Of a stretch of DNA of 8,770 nucleotides, positions 1-6,543 are shown piece by piece (position 1 is the first letter of the stretch; each line of letters starts with the position of its first letter). The translations under genes and the position numbers were made by a program. The DNA comes from Actinomycetes bacterium (GTDB taxonomy: Bacteria > Actinomycetota > Humimicrobiia > Humimicrobiales > Humimicrobiaceae), in contig JAUWCR010000043.1 of the NCBI GenBank assembly GCA_030609215.1, forward strand, positions 1-8,770, written 5' to 3'. Below the pieces are notes generated by a model that saw only the letters and a list, made by a program, of their open reading frames with translations, was not told the origin of the DNA and made no database searches.

Positions 1-850
1 TTAATATCTTATCCAGCACATGCCCAAAATCACCACAGCAATGATAGTACAAACCACCAAAGGCATTAGAAATTCTGTTAAGATATGGGAGGCCAAATTC
101 TTCAAAGAGATCTGGTGACAATAAAATAGCTTCGTCATCTGATATTGATATACCATCATTTGAATTTATAAGTGGAAAACTATGGACTGGGATAGCCGGG
201 TTCTTCAACATTTCATATTGCATAGTATAAAATTCAATAAAGGCTTCGGTTATAATATTCAACAAATAATGGACTTCTTTTTTATTTGTTATACATGCAG
301 TTAAAAAATCAGTATTGTTCCAAATAAGCGAAGCAACATCTAAAGGACCCTGAGGGTCCGTAGCACCAACAGGAATCTGAAATCCTGTTTCTTTTTCAAA
401 GAAACTCAAGGTATTAAATATTCTTTTATAAACTTCATTATCTTTAGCAGGTTTTTTAATATTATAAATATCATTATAATTTTTTATTATATGACTTTTA
501 ACCCATGGGTCTCCATTATCTGGAACATCAACAGGGCAGCCAAATGCTTCTGCTAAAATAGTTACTCCTTCAAATGGGTCTAAATACGGGACATAATCCG
601 TCCCATGCTCAAGAGTCAAAATAATATTAACAAGCTGCATAATAAGATTTTTTTTAGGTGAAAAGAATATTTCATGCCTCGGATATAGAACTGTCTGGCT
701 TACTTGCCAGACTGGGACTCTGTCAACTCTTTCATGATGTAGAGCTTTAGTGGTCCTTTCCAGTGAATCTTTAATTCTAGCCTGGTTATCACTCAATAAC
801 TTTTCATAAAGATTCATTAAATAGCAGATATTCCTCTTTATTTCAGTCAT
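1..850 (-). CDS. Uroporphyrinogen decarboxylase-superfamily protein (UroD-like; probable methyltransferase-type paralogue), C-terminus cut by window edge
   Basis: The frame is open from an ATG at 850 to the left edge, giving 283 residues with no stop, so the C-terminal part is missing. UroD-superfamily features are an N-terminal HHERVDRVPVWQ stretch (residues 38-49), a DPFEG segment (91-95), GISISDDEAILLSPDLFEEF (233-252) and YYHCCGDFGHVLD (268-280). The last has an H-x-C pattern (H270, C272) like the zinc-binding motif of MtaA/MtbA-type corrinoid methyltransferases. True HemE has an RQAGR motif right after PVW; here the equivalent is QVSQTVL, so the substrate-binding arginines appear to be absent and heme synthesis is unlikely. 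The family includes methyltransferases and many uncharacterised proteins found beside sugar ABC transporters. The start lies 6 nt after the permease stop, behind purine-rich GGGG/GGTGGA, which indicates translational coupling as the last visible gene of the operon. The family call is firm; the reaction is unknown. Confidence 0.85.
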   Translation of the reverse strand, partial: MTEIKRNICYLMNLYEKLLSDNQARIKDSLERTTKALHHERVDRVPVWQVSQTVLYPRHEIFFSPKKNLIMQLVNIILTLEHGTDYVPYLDPFEGVTILAEAFGCPVDVPDNGDPWVKSHIIKNYNDIYNIKKPAKDNEVYKRIFNTLSFFEKETGFQIPVGATDPQGPLDVASLIWNNTDFLTACITNKKEVHYLLNIITEAFIEFYTMQYEMLKNPAIPVHSFPLINSNDGISISDDEAILLSPDLFEEFGLPYLNRISNAFGGLYYHCCGDFGHVLDKIL

Positions 851-856
851 TCCACC

Positions 857-1714
857 CTACCCCTTCATCCCAGTCATACTTATTCCTTTTACAAAATATC
901 TCTGGAAAAATGCATAAACTATAAGAATAGGGATTAGTACCAAGGTAGTAGTTGCCATCGAAGCCCCAGCAACAACCCCACCTTCAGCCATAGCATATCT
1001 GCCAAGAACAAGAGGTAAGGTCATCATTTCAGTTTTATTTACAACCACTAAAGGCCACAAGAATTCATCATAGGTCCAAAGAAAAGTAAGGATTCCAACT
1101 ACAGCAATAGCGGGTTTTACCAATGGAAGTATTACCCTAAAATAAATCTTCCAATCTGATGCTCCATCAACTCTTGCGGCTTCTATGAGCTCTGTAGGTA
1201 TCCCATATATGAATTGTCTCATTAAAAATACTCCAAATGCATTTATTAAAAATGGAATAATAAGCCCGGGATATGAATTAACCAAATGAAGTCTACTTAC
1301 CATAAGATATAAAGGAATTAATACAATTTGAGGAGGGATCATAACACTACCCAATACTAAAAAAAATAAAGCATCTCTACCCCAGAATTTTAGCTTAGAA
1401 AATAAAAATCCTGCAGCACTTGAACTAAATACAGTAGAGACAGTTACAGTTGTTGCTATCACTAAACTATTAAAATATGATCTACCTAAAGGCATCTCAC
1501 TTATAACTTTCTTGTAATTATCTAAAGTCCAGTTGGGAGAAAATAGCCTAAAATCAACACTTATAATATCAAGGTTTGGTTTAAATGAAGATATTATCAT
1601 CCACATAAAAGGCAGTATCATAAGAAAACTTCCGATAATTAATAAGATATGTACACCTACATTTGGCATAGTTCTTATAAACATATATTTATTTAATCGT
1701 CTTCTTTTTCTCAT
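857..1714 (-). CDS. Carbohydrate-type ABC transporter permease, MalG/UgpE-like
   Basis: This is an inner-membrane permease of the binding-protein-dependent (MalFG) family. It has about six hydrophobic helices. The EAA loop that docks on the ATPase reads EAARVDGASDWKIYFRVILPL, near residues 178-198 counted from the chosen start. The C-terminus RYFVKGISMTGMKG is typical of the MalG/UgpE subfamily. The chosen ATG at 1714 gives 285 residues, begins MRKRRRLNKY and is preceded by GGGA at a usable spacing. A GTG at 1741 would add nine residues and overlap the upstream permease by 13 nt, but its AAAGG abuts the GTG with no spacer. The protein should pair with the preceding permease and the lipoprotein binding protein. 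No ATP-binding subunit is in the window, so an MsmX/UgpC-like shared ATPase is presumed. The family is certain; the substrate cannot be read. Confidence 0.93.
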   Translation of the reverse strand: MRKRRRLNKYMFIRTMPNVGVHILLIIGSFLMILPFMWMIISSFKPNLDIISVDFRLFSPNWTLDNYKKVISEMPLGRSYFNSLVIATTVTVSTVFSSSAAGFLFSKLKFWGRDALFFLVLGSVMIPPQIVLIPLYLMVSRLHLVNSYPGLIIPFLINAFGVFLMRQFIYGIPTELIEAARVDGASDWKIYFRVILPLVKPAIAVVGILTFLWTYDEFLWPLVVVNKTEMMTLPLVLGRYAMAEGGVVAGASMATTTLVLIPILIVYAFFQRYFVKGISMTGMKG

Positions 1715-1728
1715 AATTTTCCCATTCT

Positions 1729-2628
1729 TTAATATTCCCACCTTTGCTGGAATGATTTAACTTCTAAAATTACCATACCAAGAAGCAAAATAAAGACCAC
1801 CATTGCAATAGCAGCTCCCTTTCCAAACTTAGTAGCATAAAAGGCTTCCTGGTACATTCTAAGTACAAGCACCTGAGTTGAGTGAGCTGGTCCCCCCGGA
1901 GGATTTCCAGTCATCATATAGACTTGAGTAAAAACTCTTAGTGCATTTATGGAATACACAGCTGCTAAAAATATTATCTGCGGTCTTAACAAAGGTATAG
2001 TTACCCTAAAAAAGTTAGTTATGGCAGTTGCTCCATCAATTTTTGATGCATCATAAATTGATTCGGGTATTTCTTCCATCCCTGCATGAAGTATTATTGT
2101 TCTCAGCCCTGTATCTTTCCAGATATCCATAACTATTATAGAAATTAATGCAGTTTTAGGATCAGCTAAAAAAAGCGGTGGGGCTAAGTGTAATACATTT
2201 GATATTATCTTTGCAAATATTCCAACATTTGGATAATAAAGAAGTTTCCAAATCAGTGATACTGCTACAAGGGAGGTAACTACCGGAGCAAAAAACATAA
2301 AAATATATGCTTTTTTGGCAAATCCGGAAGTTTTATAAATAAGAGCAGCTATGATAAGTGAACTTCCTATTCCCACTGATACCATAACTACAAGGTAAAT
2401 AAAATTATGTAGTAGTGATTTTAAAAATAATGGATCTTTAAAAATAGAGAGATAATTTTTAAACCCTACAAATGTCCAGCCAGTCATAAGATCAGTTTTA
2501 GACAAAGACATATATATATTAAAAAATATTGGCCATATACTTACAAAAACATAATAGGAAAATATAAGTATGCTAACCACTAATATAAAAGTATTTACAG
2601 GATTTCTTTTTTTTAACAGCTTGTCCAA
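1729..2628 (-). CDS. Carbohydrate-type ABC transporter permease, MalF/UgpA-like
   Basis: This 299-residue membrane protein has a first helix at about residues 12-32 and further helices around 70-95, 108-130, 160-180, 215-235 and 270-290. The cytoplasmic EAA loop, in degenerate form, reads IYDASKIDGATAITNFFRVTIPLLRP (191-216). The FTQVYMMTGNPPGGPAHSTQVLVL segment (233-256) is characteristic of UgpA-like permeases. The start is TTG at 2628, supported by GGAGGA six nt upstream (2635-2640); no ATG fits as well. It lies 113 nt downstream of the binding-protein gene, with a strong hairpin between them, and just before the second permease. It forms the heterodimeric channel with that partner. Length and motifs are normal for the family. 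Confidence 0.93.
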   Translation of the reverse strand: MDKLLKKRNPVNTFILVVSILIFSYYVFVSIWPIFFNIYMSLSKTDLMTGWTFVGFKNYLSIFKDPLFLKSLLHNFIYLVVMVSVGIGSSLIIAALIYKTSGFAKKAYIFMFFAPVVTSLVAVSLIWKLLYYPNVGIFAKIISNVLHLAPPLFLADPKTALISIIVMDIWKDTGLRTIILHAGMEEIPESIYDASKIDGATAITNFFRVTIPLLRPQIIFLAAVYSINALRVFTQVYMMTGNPPGGPAHSTQVLVLRMYQEAFYATKFGKGAAIAMVVFILLLGMVILEVKSFQQRWEY

Positions 2629-2669
2629 CTAATATCCTCCATCTTTTAGATAAAATATTATCTCTATCT

Positions 2670-2697
2670 ATGGGGTATCCTTAAAAGGATACCCCAT
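2670..2697 (-). repeat. Perfect 13-bp inverted repeat (hairpin) between binding-protein and permease genes
   Basis: The arms ATGGGGTATCCTT and AAGGATACCCCAT are exact complements with two bases between them, so the RNA can form a 12-bp stem with a four-base loop. On the minus-strand transcript it is followed by AUAGAUAGAG rather than a U-tract, so it is not a standard terminator. It sits 44 nt after the binding-protein stop and about 41 nt before the permease start. An RNA-stabilising or processing element that keeps binding-protein mRNA above permease mRNA is the likely role, as in maltose operons. Confidence 0.75.
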
Positions 2698-2741
2698 TTC
2701 TTATAATCTCTTTAAGATTCAATCCGTTCTTTTAATATCTC

Positions 2742-4145
2742 CTACATATTCTCCTGTTCTTTGGTAGTAAGCATAGTAGTCAGATAGTTTAGTACCTCAT
2801 CAACTGTCTTGTCACCAAAGAATACATTCTGCAATTCAGGATAAATAACTGCCCTGATTAATTCAGGTTCACTTATTTTTGTTGGAAGAAGGTTAATGGA
2901 AGGAACATATTGCGATGCAACCATAGCTGCTATCTCTGCAGCTCTTGTTGGAGCATTTCCTTCTGCAGCAAGTTTCACCACAGAATCAACATAGGGTTTA
3001 CTTCCTGGAACACCTACCCAATAACCATTTGTAAAAGGTATGTTATAAAATTCAGGATTTTCCAGAAACTCTTTAACATACAAAAGTGCAGCATCACGTT
3101 TTTCTCCTTCAAGTCTTTTAGAAATAGCCATGCAAGCCCAACTAACTACAGTATGAACATTCTTATCTACTCCAGGATATTTAGGCATATAAATATAGTC
3201 TAGTTTAAGATCTGGGTATTGGTCTCCCCATGCCCCAAGAGACCATGGACCAATTACCAGCATTGCGGCTAATTTATTAGGAAACGAAGTAAATGGATCA
3301 CCTGATTGGGGATCAAATACTTTTTCATCAACAAACCATTTAAGTAATTCTAACGAACTCTTTGCTTCAGGTATGTTAAAATTCCATTCTCCGGTTTCAC
3401 TATTAAGTAGTTCTTCTCCAGCACCTTGTCCAACTATCATATCAAGATATAAGTTAGCAGCTTCAGTATATGTAAAGATTATACCGCTTCTTGCTATACT
3501 GCCATCATCGTTATACTTAGTTAGTTTCTTTGCCGCATCTTTTACATCATCCCATGTTTGCAAGCTTGCTGGGTCGATTCCTGCTTCATCAAATAAGTCC
3601 TTGTGAATCAAAATTCCTGCAGCATTCGCACCAGTACCCCAAGGAACACCATAAATTTCACCATCACTTCCAGTTACTCGGCCTAATGCTGACTCAAATG
3701 TAGCTTCTCCTATTTCATCAATGGTGTAAAGCTGCGGAGTTATTGGGGCAAAAATTTTAGATGGGTCTTTAGCTAAAAGCCACTCGTCATAAAACATCAT
3801 TAAATCAGCTTCATTCCCTGCAGCAATTGCTGGAAATATTTTAGTGTTCAGTTCTTCAAATGGTAAAAATGTGAGATTAATTTTAATAGTTGGGTATTTC
3901 TCCTCAAATACTGGTTTCCATGCTTCTATCCATGATTTACCGCCTGCCCAATCTTGAAACCATAAATCAATAGTGACTTCACTTTTCGGTGCTTCAACAC
4001 CAGCTGCTTCTTCTGTTACCTCTTCAGCTGGTGCTTCTTCCTCTACAGGAGCAGCAGCCTTCTTGCAACCAAATAAGCTAAAGGATACCACGAAAATAAA
4101 TACCAAAAATAACAACGACAATTTTAAAACTTTACTTTTATACAT
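2742..4145 (-). CDS. Lipoprotein extracellular solute-binding protein of a carbohydrate-type ABC importer (family 1)
   Basis: This is a 467-residue secreted lipoprotein. Residues 1-26 form a signal peptide (basic MYKSKVLK, then a hydrophobic core) ending in lipobox LFGC, with C27 the lipidated cysteine. An acidic Ala/Glu/Pro/Val linker (about 30-55) tethers the mature domain, which begins TIDLWFQDWAGG. Family-1 features are EEKYPTIKINLTFLPFEELNTKIFPAIAAGNEADLMMFYDEW (81-122), IYGVPWGTGANAAGILIHKDLFDEAGI (164-190) and a later KLAAMLVIGPWSLGAW segment. The ATG at 4145 has AAAGGAGG eight nt upstream, an excellent ribosome site. It is first in the transport gene order (binding protein, permease, permease), the usual layout for sugar importers. 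The 315-nt upstream region holds a probable operator and promoter. Its many aromatic residues fit a sugar-like ligand, but the ligand cannot be identified. Confidence 0.93.
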   Translation of the reverse strand: MYKSKVLKLSLLFLVFIFVVSFSLFGCKKAAAPVEEEAPAEEVTEEAAGVEAPKSEVTIDLWFQDWAGGKSWIEAWKPVFEEKYPTIKINLTFLPFEELNTKIFPAIAAGNEADLMMFYDEWLLAKDPSKIFAPITPQLYTIDEIGEATFESALGRVTGSDGEIYGVPWGTGANAAGILIHKDLFDEAGIDPASLQTWDDVKDAAKKLTKYNDDGSIARSGIIFTYTEAANLYLDMIVGQGAGEELLNSETGEWNFNIPEAKSSLELLKWFVDEKVFDPQSGDPFTSFPNKLAAMLVIGPWSLGAWGDQYPDLKLDYIYMPKYPGVDKNVHTVVSWACMAISKRLEGEKRDAALLYVKEFLENPEFYNIPFTNGYWVGVPGSKPYVDSVVKLAAEGNAPTRAAEIAAMVASQYVPSINLLPTKISEPELIRAVIYPELQNVFFGDKTVDEVLNYLTTMLTTKEQENM

Positions 4146-4220
4146 TCCTATTTCCTCCTTTAGGTCCTTTTTAACAACTTAGTTTTGACAAGTTCACAAT
4201 TAAATTACTTTTTCCCTTAA

Positions 4221-4232
4221 AATCACCTCCTT
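4221..4232 (-). promoter_or_regulatory. Orphan Shine-Dalgarno-like sequence
   Basis: The minus strand reads AAGGAGGTGATT, nearly the full complement of the 16S rRNA 3' end. It lies about 76 nt upstream of the binding-protein ATG, with no ATG, TTG or GTG at a usable distance beyond it. The only GTG lies inside the motif and opens just eight codons. A standby ribosome site or regulatory trap is possible. Confidence 0.4.
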
Positions 4233-4275
4233 TTTGTGCTATATTTTAATTGCTTAATTTTACTTAAGCGCCAAC

Positions 4276-4312
4276 CTTTGCGTTTGCAGCAAAATATGTT
4301 GTAAACGCAAAG
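4276..4312. repeat. Spaced 10-bp inverted repeat, probable operator in the transporter leader
   Basis: The arms CTTTGCGTTT (4276-4285) and AAACGCAAAG (4303-4312) are exact reverse complements separated by 17 bp. They are GC-richer than the surrounding DNA, and each carries TGNAAACGCAAAG when read toward its outer end. The symmetry and place suit a dimeric repressor, either the adjacent DeoR-type protein or a LacI-type one. As RNA it could form a 10-bp stem, but no U-tract follows. Confidence 0.55.
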
Positions 4313-4348
4313 TAAATAATTTTCTTACCACCCCCTTCTAACTTTTAT

Positions 4349-4378
4349 ATTATCTTTTCTCCAATAGAATCCTCTTAA
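4349..4378 (-). promoter_or_regulatory. Candidate promoter for the binding-protein/permease genes
   Basis: The minus strand has TTAAGA (-35, 4/6, 4373-4378), an 18-bp spacer and GATAAT (-10, 5/6, 4349-4354). The start point would be near 4342, upstream of the inverted repeat, which would then act as a downstream operator. The match is moderate in AT-rich DNA, so this is tentative. Confidence 0.3.
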
Positions 4379-4460
4379 CGGGCAAACTCGATGTTATTAA
4401 AAAAATTACATCTTACATTCTTAAATTTTACCTACGCCAATATGCTAAAATTAATTTTTT

Positions 4461-5516
4461 CTACTTTTGTAAAATATCTTCAATCAGCCTTTTAGCATTT
4501 AGATAAAATATGTTGTCTACATCTCCTTTACTTAAACTTAAACTTTTTACTGCAATCTTAATAGCTCTTATAATCTCATAAACAGAAAATGTAAAACTAT
4601 CCAAATTCATCTCTGATGATGACAGGCTCCAAGCCTTAGGTATACTTGTGACAAAATAATGCCTATTGTTGATATCTATGTTCTTGCCTTTAAATATTGC
4701 TATAGGCAGATCACTTCCATACAGGATCTTCTCCGATCCTAATTCCTCCAGTAAAACTTTATTAACAGAAAAACTGTTAATCATAGCTGTATCCACATAC
4801 AAATTTTTTATTTCTTTTAAGCATCTGACGCTATCTTTTATGTCGCTGTAACAATAAGACCTCCCTGCATGTGCAAGAACTATCTTTATATTAGGATACT
4901 TTTTACCAATAGCTTTTATTTCTTCAATATTTCTTCTATCATTTAGCCTATCCTTTCTTGGAATATGAATCAGTAATATAAGACCATATTCATCTGAAAA
5001 CTCCAAAACTTTTTTAGATATAAAATCAAACATGCTTACATCTATATCCAGTTTTGAAAAATCTTTAGGTGTCTTATAATCCACAAGCTCTGGATATGGC
5101 TTAAAGCCAACAAATCTATTTTTAAAAAAATCTTGTGGGATCTCTTTTAAACCAGGCTCTGGGTTAAATAATCCATAACTACCATTTTTTATACAAACAC
5201 TTGAAATATATTCGTTAGCTTTGTCCAGATTAACTTCCTTCATGGGAAGTCCAAAAAATAAGCCTCTGTACTTTTTACCAGGAAAAATTTTATTCGTGAA
5301 ACTTTTGAAATCTTCTATCGTAAAACCATCAATTATATCCGGATCTAATGCAGGATTTTGTTTTTGCCTGCTTTCAGAAATATTTTCTTTAAAAAAATCT
5401 TTTTTCCACAGATGTACATGAGAATCCATTATCTCTACCGGCAAAAAATCGCTGAATTCTTCATTAAATATTTTTAGGTCTTCATCATTTAAGTCTTCCA
5501 ATAAATTTCCCAACAT
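4461..5516 (-). CDS. TIM-barrel metal-dependent hydrolase, amidohydrolase-2 family
   Basis: The 351-residue protein has the metal-site set of the amidohydrolase_2 (PF04909) group in order: DSHVHLW (H33, H35), GFKPY (K139), LLIHIPR (H184), IVLAHAGR (H216) and LYGSDLP (D269). Members are cytosolic hydrolases, lactonases or decarboxylases acting on carboxylated or cyclic organic compounds; the specific reaction here is unknown. All metal ligands are present, so it should be active. The ATG at 5516 is only two nt after GGAG; the next codon, TTG, is five nt away and could be the real start, which would change the protein by one residue. The gene lies 73 nt after the DeoR-type regulator and 315 nt before the binding-protein gene, so it probably shares their regulation and processes the imported compound. 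Confidence 0.88.
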   Translation of the reverse strand: MLGNLLEDLNDEDLKIFNEEFSDFLPVEIMDSHVHLWKKDFFKENISESRQKQNPALDPDIIDGFTIEDFKSFTNKIFPGKKYRGLFFGLPMKEVNLDKANEYISSVCIKNGSYGLFNPEPGLKEIPQDFFKNRFVGFKPYPELVDYKTPKDFSKLDIDVSMFDFISKKVLEFSDEYGLILLIHIPRKDRLNDRRNIEEIKAIGKKYPNIKIVLAHAGRSYCYSDIKDSVRCLKEIKNLYVDTAMINSFSVNKVLLEELGSEKILYGSDLPIAIFKGKNIDINNRHYFVTSIPKAWSLSSSEMNLDSFTFSVYEIIRAIKIAVKSLSLSKGDVDNIFYLNAKRLIEDILQK

Positions 5517-5589
5517 TGCTCCTTTTTAAAATAATGTTAAATCTGGTTTATAGCTTAGCTGATAAATTAATCCACTCCCCAGATAAACT

Positions 5590-6360
5590 CTATACAATTA
5601 TTAATTCCTTGCCAACTTTAGAAAATTCTTCTCTTGTCTTCCTATCGCAATTATTATCTGTAATTATCTTGTCCATTTCTGATATTGAAAAAACCTTACT
5701 CTGTCCTATACGATTAAATTTAGTTGAATCCACCAAACAAATGTGCTTTTTCGATCTTTTAAACATCACCCTCTTAATCTCATCTGCATTAGGGCGATAA
5801 ACATCACTTAATTCACCTTTTATGGATATTGCAGCTGTAGAGAGGAAAAATTTATTTCCATTAAATTCATTAATAGTAGCAATAGCACAGGGCCCTACGA
5901 AACAATTCAACTCTCTTAAAAGCAGACCCCCTGTAGAGACAATCTGCATATTCTCATTTTTTATAAATAGCCTTGGGACTAAATAAGAATTTGTTATAAT
6001 AACAATATTCATAAATTTAGATTCAGAAAGTGCCTTTGCAAAATAATAACATGTTGTAGAATTGTCCAAAAAGAGGCAATCACCATTTTCAACAAATTCT
6101 AAAGCTTTAATTGCTATTTTTTTCTTTAGCTCTACATTTGTTCTAAGTCTTATAATATTTCTAGTTTCTATATCCTCTACAACATTTAGAAGCACTCCGC
6201 CATGAACTTTCTTTACCCTTCCTTCTCTTTCAAGTTCATTTAAATCTCTATGAATCGTGGCAAGAGAAACATCAAAATATTTATATAATTTATCTATTGC
6301 ATATTCTTTATTTTCTTGAAGTAAACTTATTATTTTTTCTTTTCTAGTTGTTTGTAGCAT
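5590..6360 (-). CDS. DeoR-family transcriptional repressor
   Basis: The 256-residue protein has the standard length and layout of DeoR/GlpR regulators. The N-terminal winged helix-turn-helix is at about residues 5-56 (RKEKIISLLQENKEYAIDKLYKYFDVSLATIHRDLNELEREGRVKKVHGG). The DeoRC sugar-phosphate-sensing domain follows, with GDCLFLDNSTTCYYFAKAL (93-111), VSTGGLLLRELNCFVGP (141-157), FFLSTAAIS (171-179) and CLVDSTKFNRIG (208-219). Family members usually repress sugar or nucleoside catabolic operons and are released by a phosphorylated effector. It heads the hydrolase/importer cluster and presumably controls it and itself. The ATG at 6360 fits the family N-terminus, but the 20 nt before it contain no recognisable Shine-Dalgarno sequence, so translation may be weak. 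The promoter, by contrast, is near perfect. The effector is unknown. Confidence 0.93.
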   Translation of the reverse strand: MLQTTRKEKIISLLQENKEYAIDKLYKYFDVSLATIHRDLNELEREGRVKKVHGGVLLNVVEDIETRNIIRLRTNVELKKKIAIKALEFVENGDCLFLDNSTTCYYFAKALSESKFMNIVIITNSYLVPRLFIKNENMQIVSTGGLLLRELNCFVGPCAIATINEFNGNKFFLSTAAISIKGELSDVYRPNADEIKRVMFKRSKKHICLVDSTKFNRIGQSKVFSISEMDKIITDNNCDRKTREEFSKVGKELIIV

Positions 6361-6404
6361 TATAATAGGCTGAAATATGATATGTTGTGATAAATTATGA
6401 AATA

Positions 6405-6432
6405 ATTATATATGAATTAAATTGAATGTCAA
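6405..6432 (-). promoter_or_regulatory. Consensus SigA/sigma-70 promoter of the DeoR-family gene
   Basis: On the minus strand there is a perfect TTGACA (-35, 6427-6432) and a perfect TATAAT (-10, 6405-6410) separated by 16 bp. Transcription would start near 6398, giving a 5' leader of about 38 nt before the ATG at 6360. A 12/12 match is rare in natural promoters and fits a promoter held down by a repressor. Confidence 0.8.
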
Positions 6433-6437
6433 TAATA

Positions 6438-6455
6438 TTTTGAAAAATTTCAAAA
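6438..6455. repeat. Perfect 8-bp palindromic site TTTTGAAA-AA-TTTCAAAA next to the DeoR promoter
   Basis: The two 8-bp arms are exact reverse complements around a 2-bp centre. The site ends six bp upstream of the -35 box of the DeoR-gene promoter, where an operator or UP-like element could act. It is AT-rich, has no following U-tract in the minus direction, and is a poor terminator. An operator role is inferred. Confidence 0.5.
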
Positions 6456-6543
6456 TCTATTAAATTTTAGGGAAGCAAAAAATAGGTATCTTTGTTTTTA
6501 TGTTTGCAAATAGAATAAAATTGAATCATTCTTCTATATAAAT

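Larger units (their letters stand above)
4146..4460. other. 315-bp leader/intergenic region upstream of the binding-protein gene
   Basis: No gene is present. On the minus strand the region holds, in order: an AT palindrome right after the hydrolase stop (4447-4458), an imperfect direct repeat copy (4417-4440), a possible promoter, a spaced inverted repeat (4276-4312), the second direct repeat copy (4249-4274), an orphan Shine-Dalgarno-like sequence (4221-4232) and the true ribosome site of the binding-protein gene. It has the make-up of a regulated promoter region, so the transporter genes may have their own start site. Confidence 0.6.
6361..6543. other. Intergenic region between the truncated PIN gene and the DeoR gene
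   Basis: This 183-bp gap contains the DeoR promoter and the palindromic site listed separately. I translated the three minus frames just after the PIN stop to look for a missing toxin C-terminus and found only short peptides without PIN motifs. No intrinsic terminator is evident. Confidence 0.6.

Noticed and set aside
2910..3203. Plus-strand open frames inside the binding-protein, permease, hydrolase and nuclease genes
   Set aside because: They lie antisense within strongly supported genes, lack good ribosome sites and encode low-complexity, Ser/Phe/Cys-rich peptides without family motifs.
4269..4274. Sigma-54 (-24/-12) promoter starting at TTGGCG
   Set aside because: No GC dinucleotide occurs at the required distance after the GG.
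4298..4312. Catabolite-response (CcpA cre) site in the right arm of the inverted repeat
   Set aside because: The first part fits the cre consensus but the final CA is replaced, and the two-arm symmetry explains the signal better.
4447..4458. AT palindrome AAAATTAATTTT after the hydrolase stop as a terminator
   Set aside because: It contains only A-T pairs and has no loop-closing GC, so it would not make a stable RNA hairpin.
4291..4516. Shared 12-mer AAAATATGTTGT at 4291-4302 and 4505-4516, with ATATGTTGT again at about 6380-6388, as a common operator
   Set aside because: One copy lies inside the hydrolase coding region, and 12-base repeats are expected by chance in AT-rich DNA of this length.
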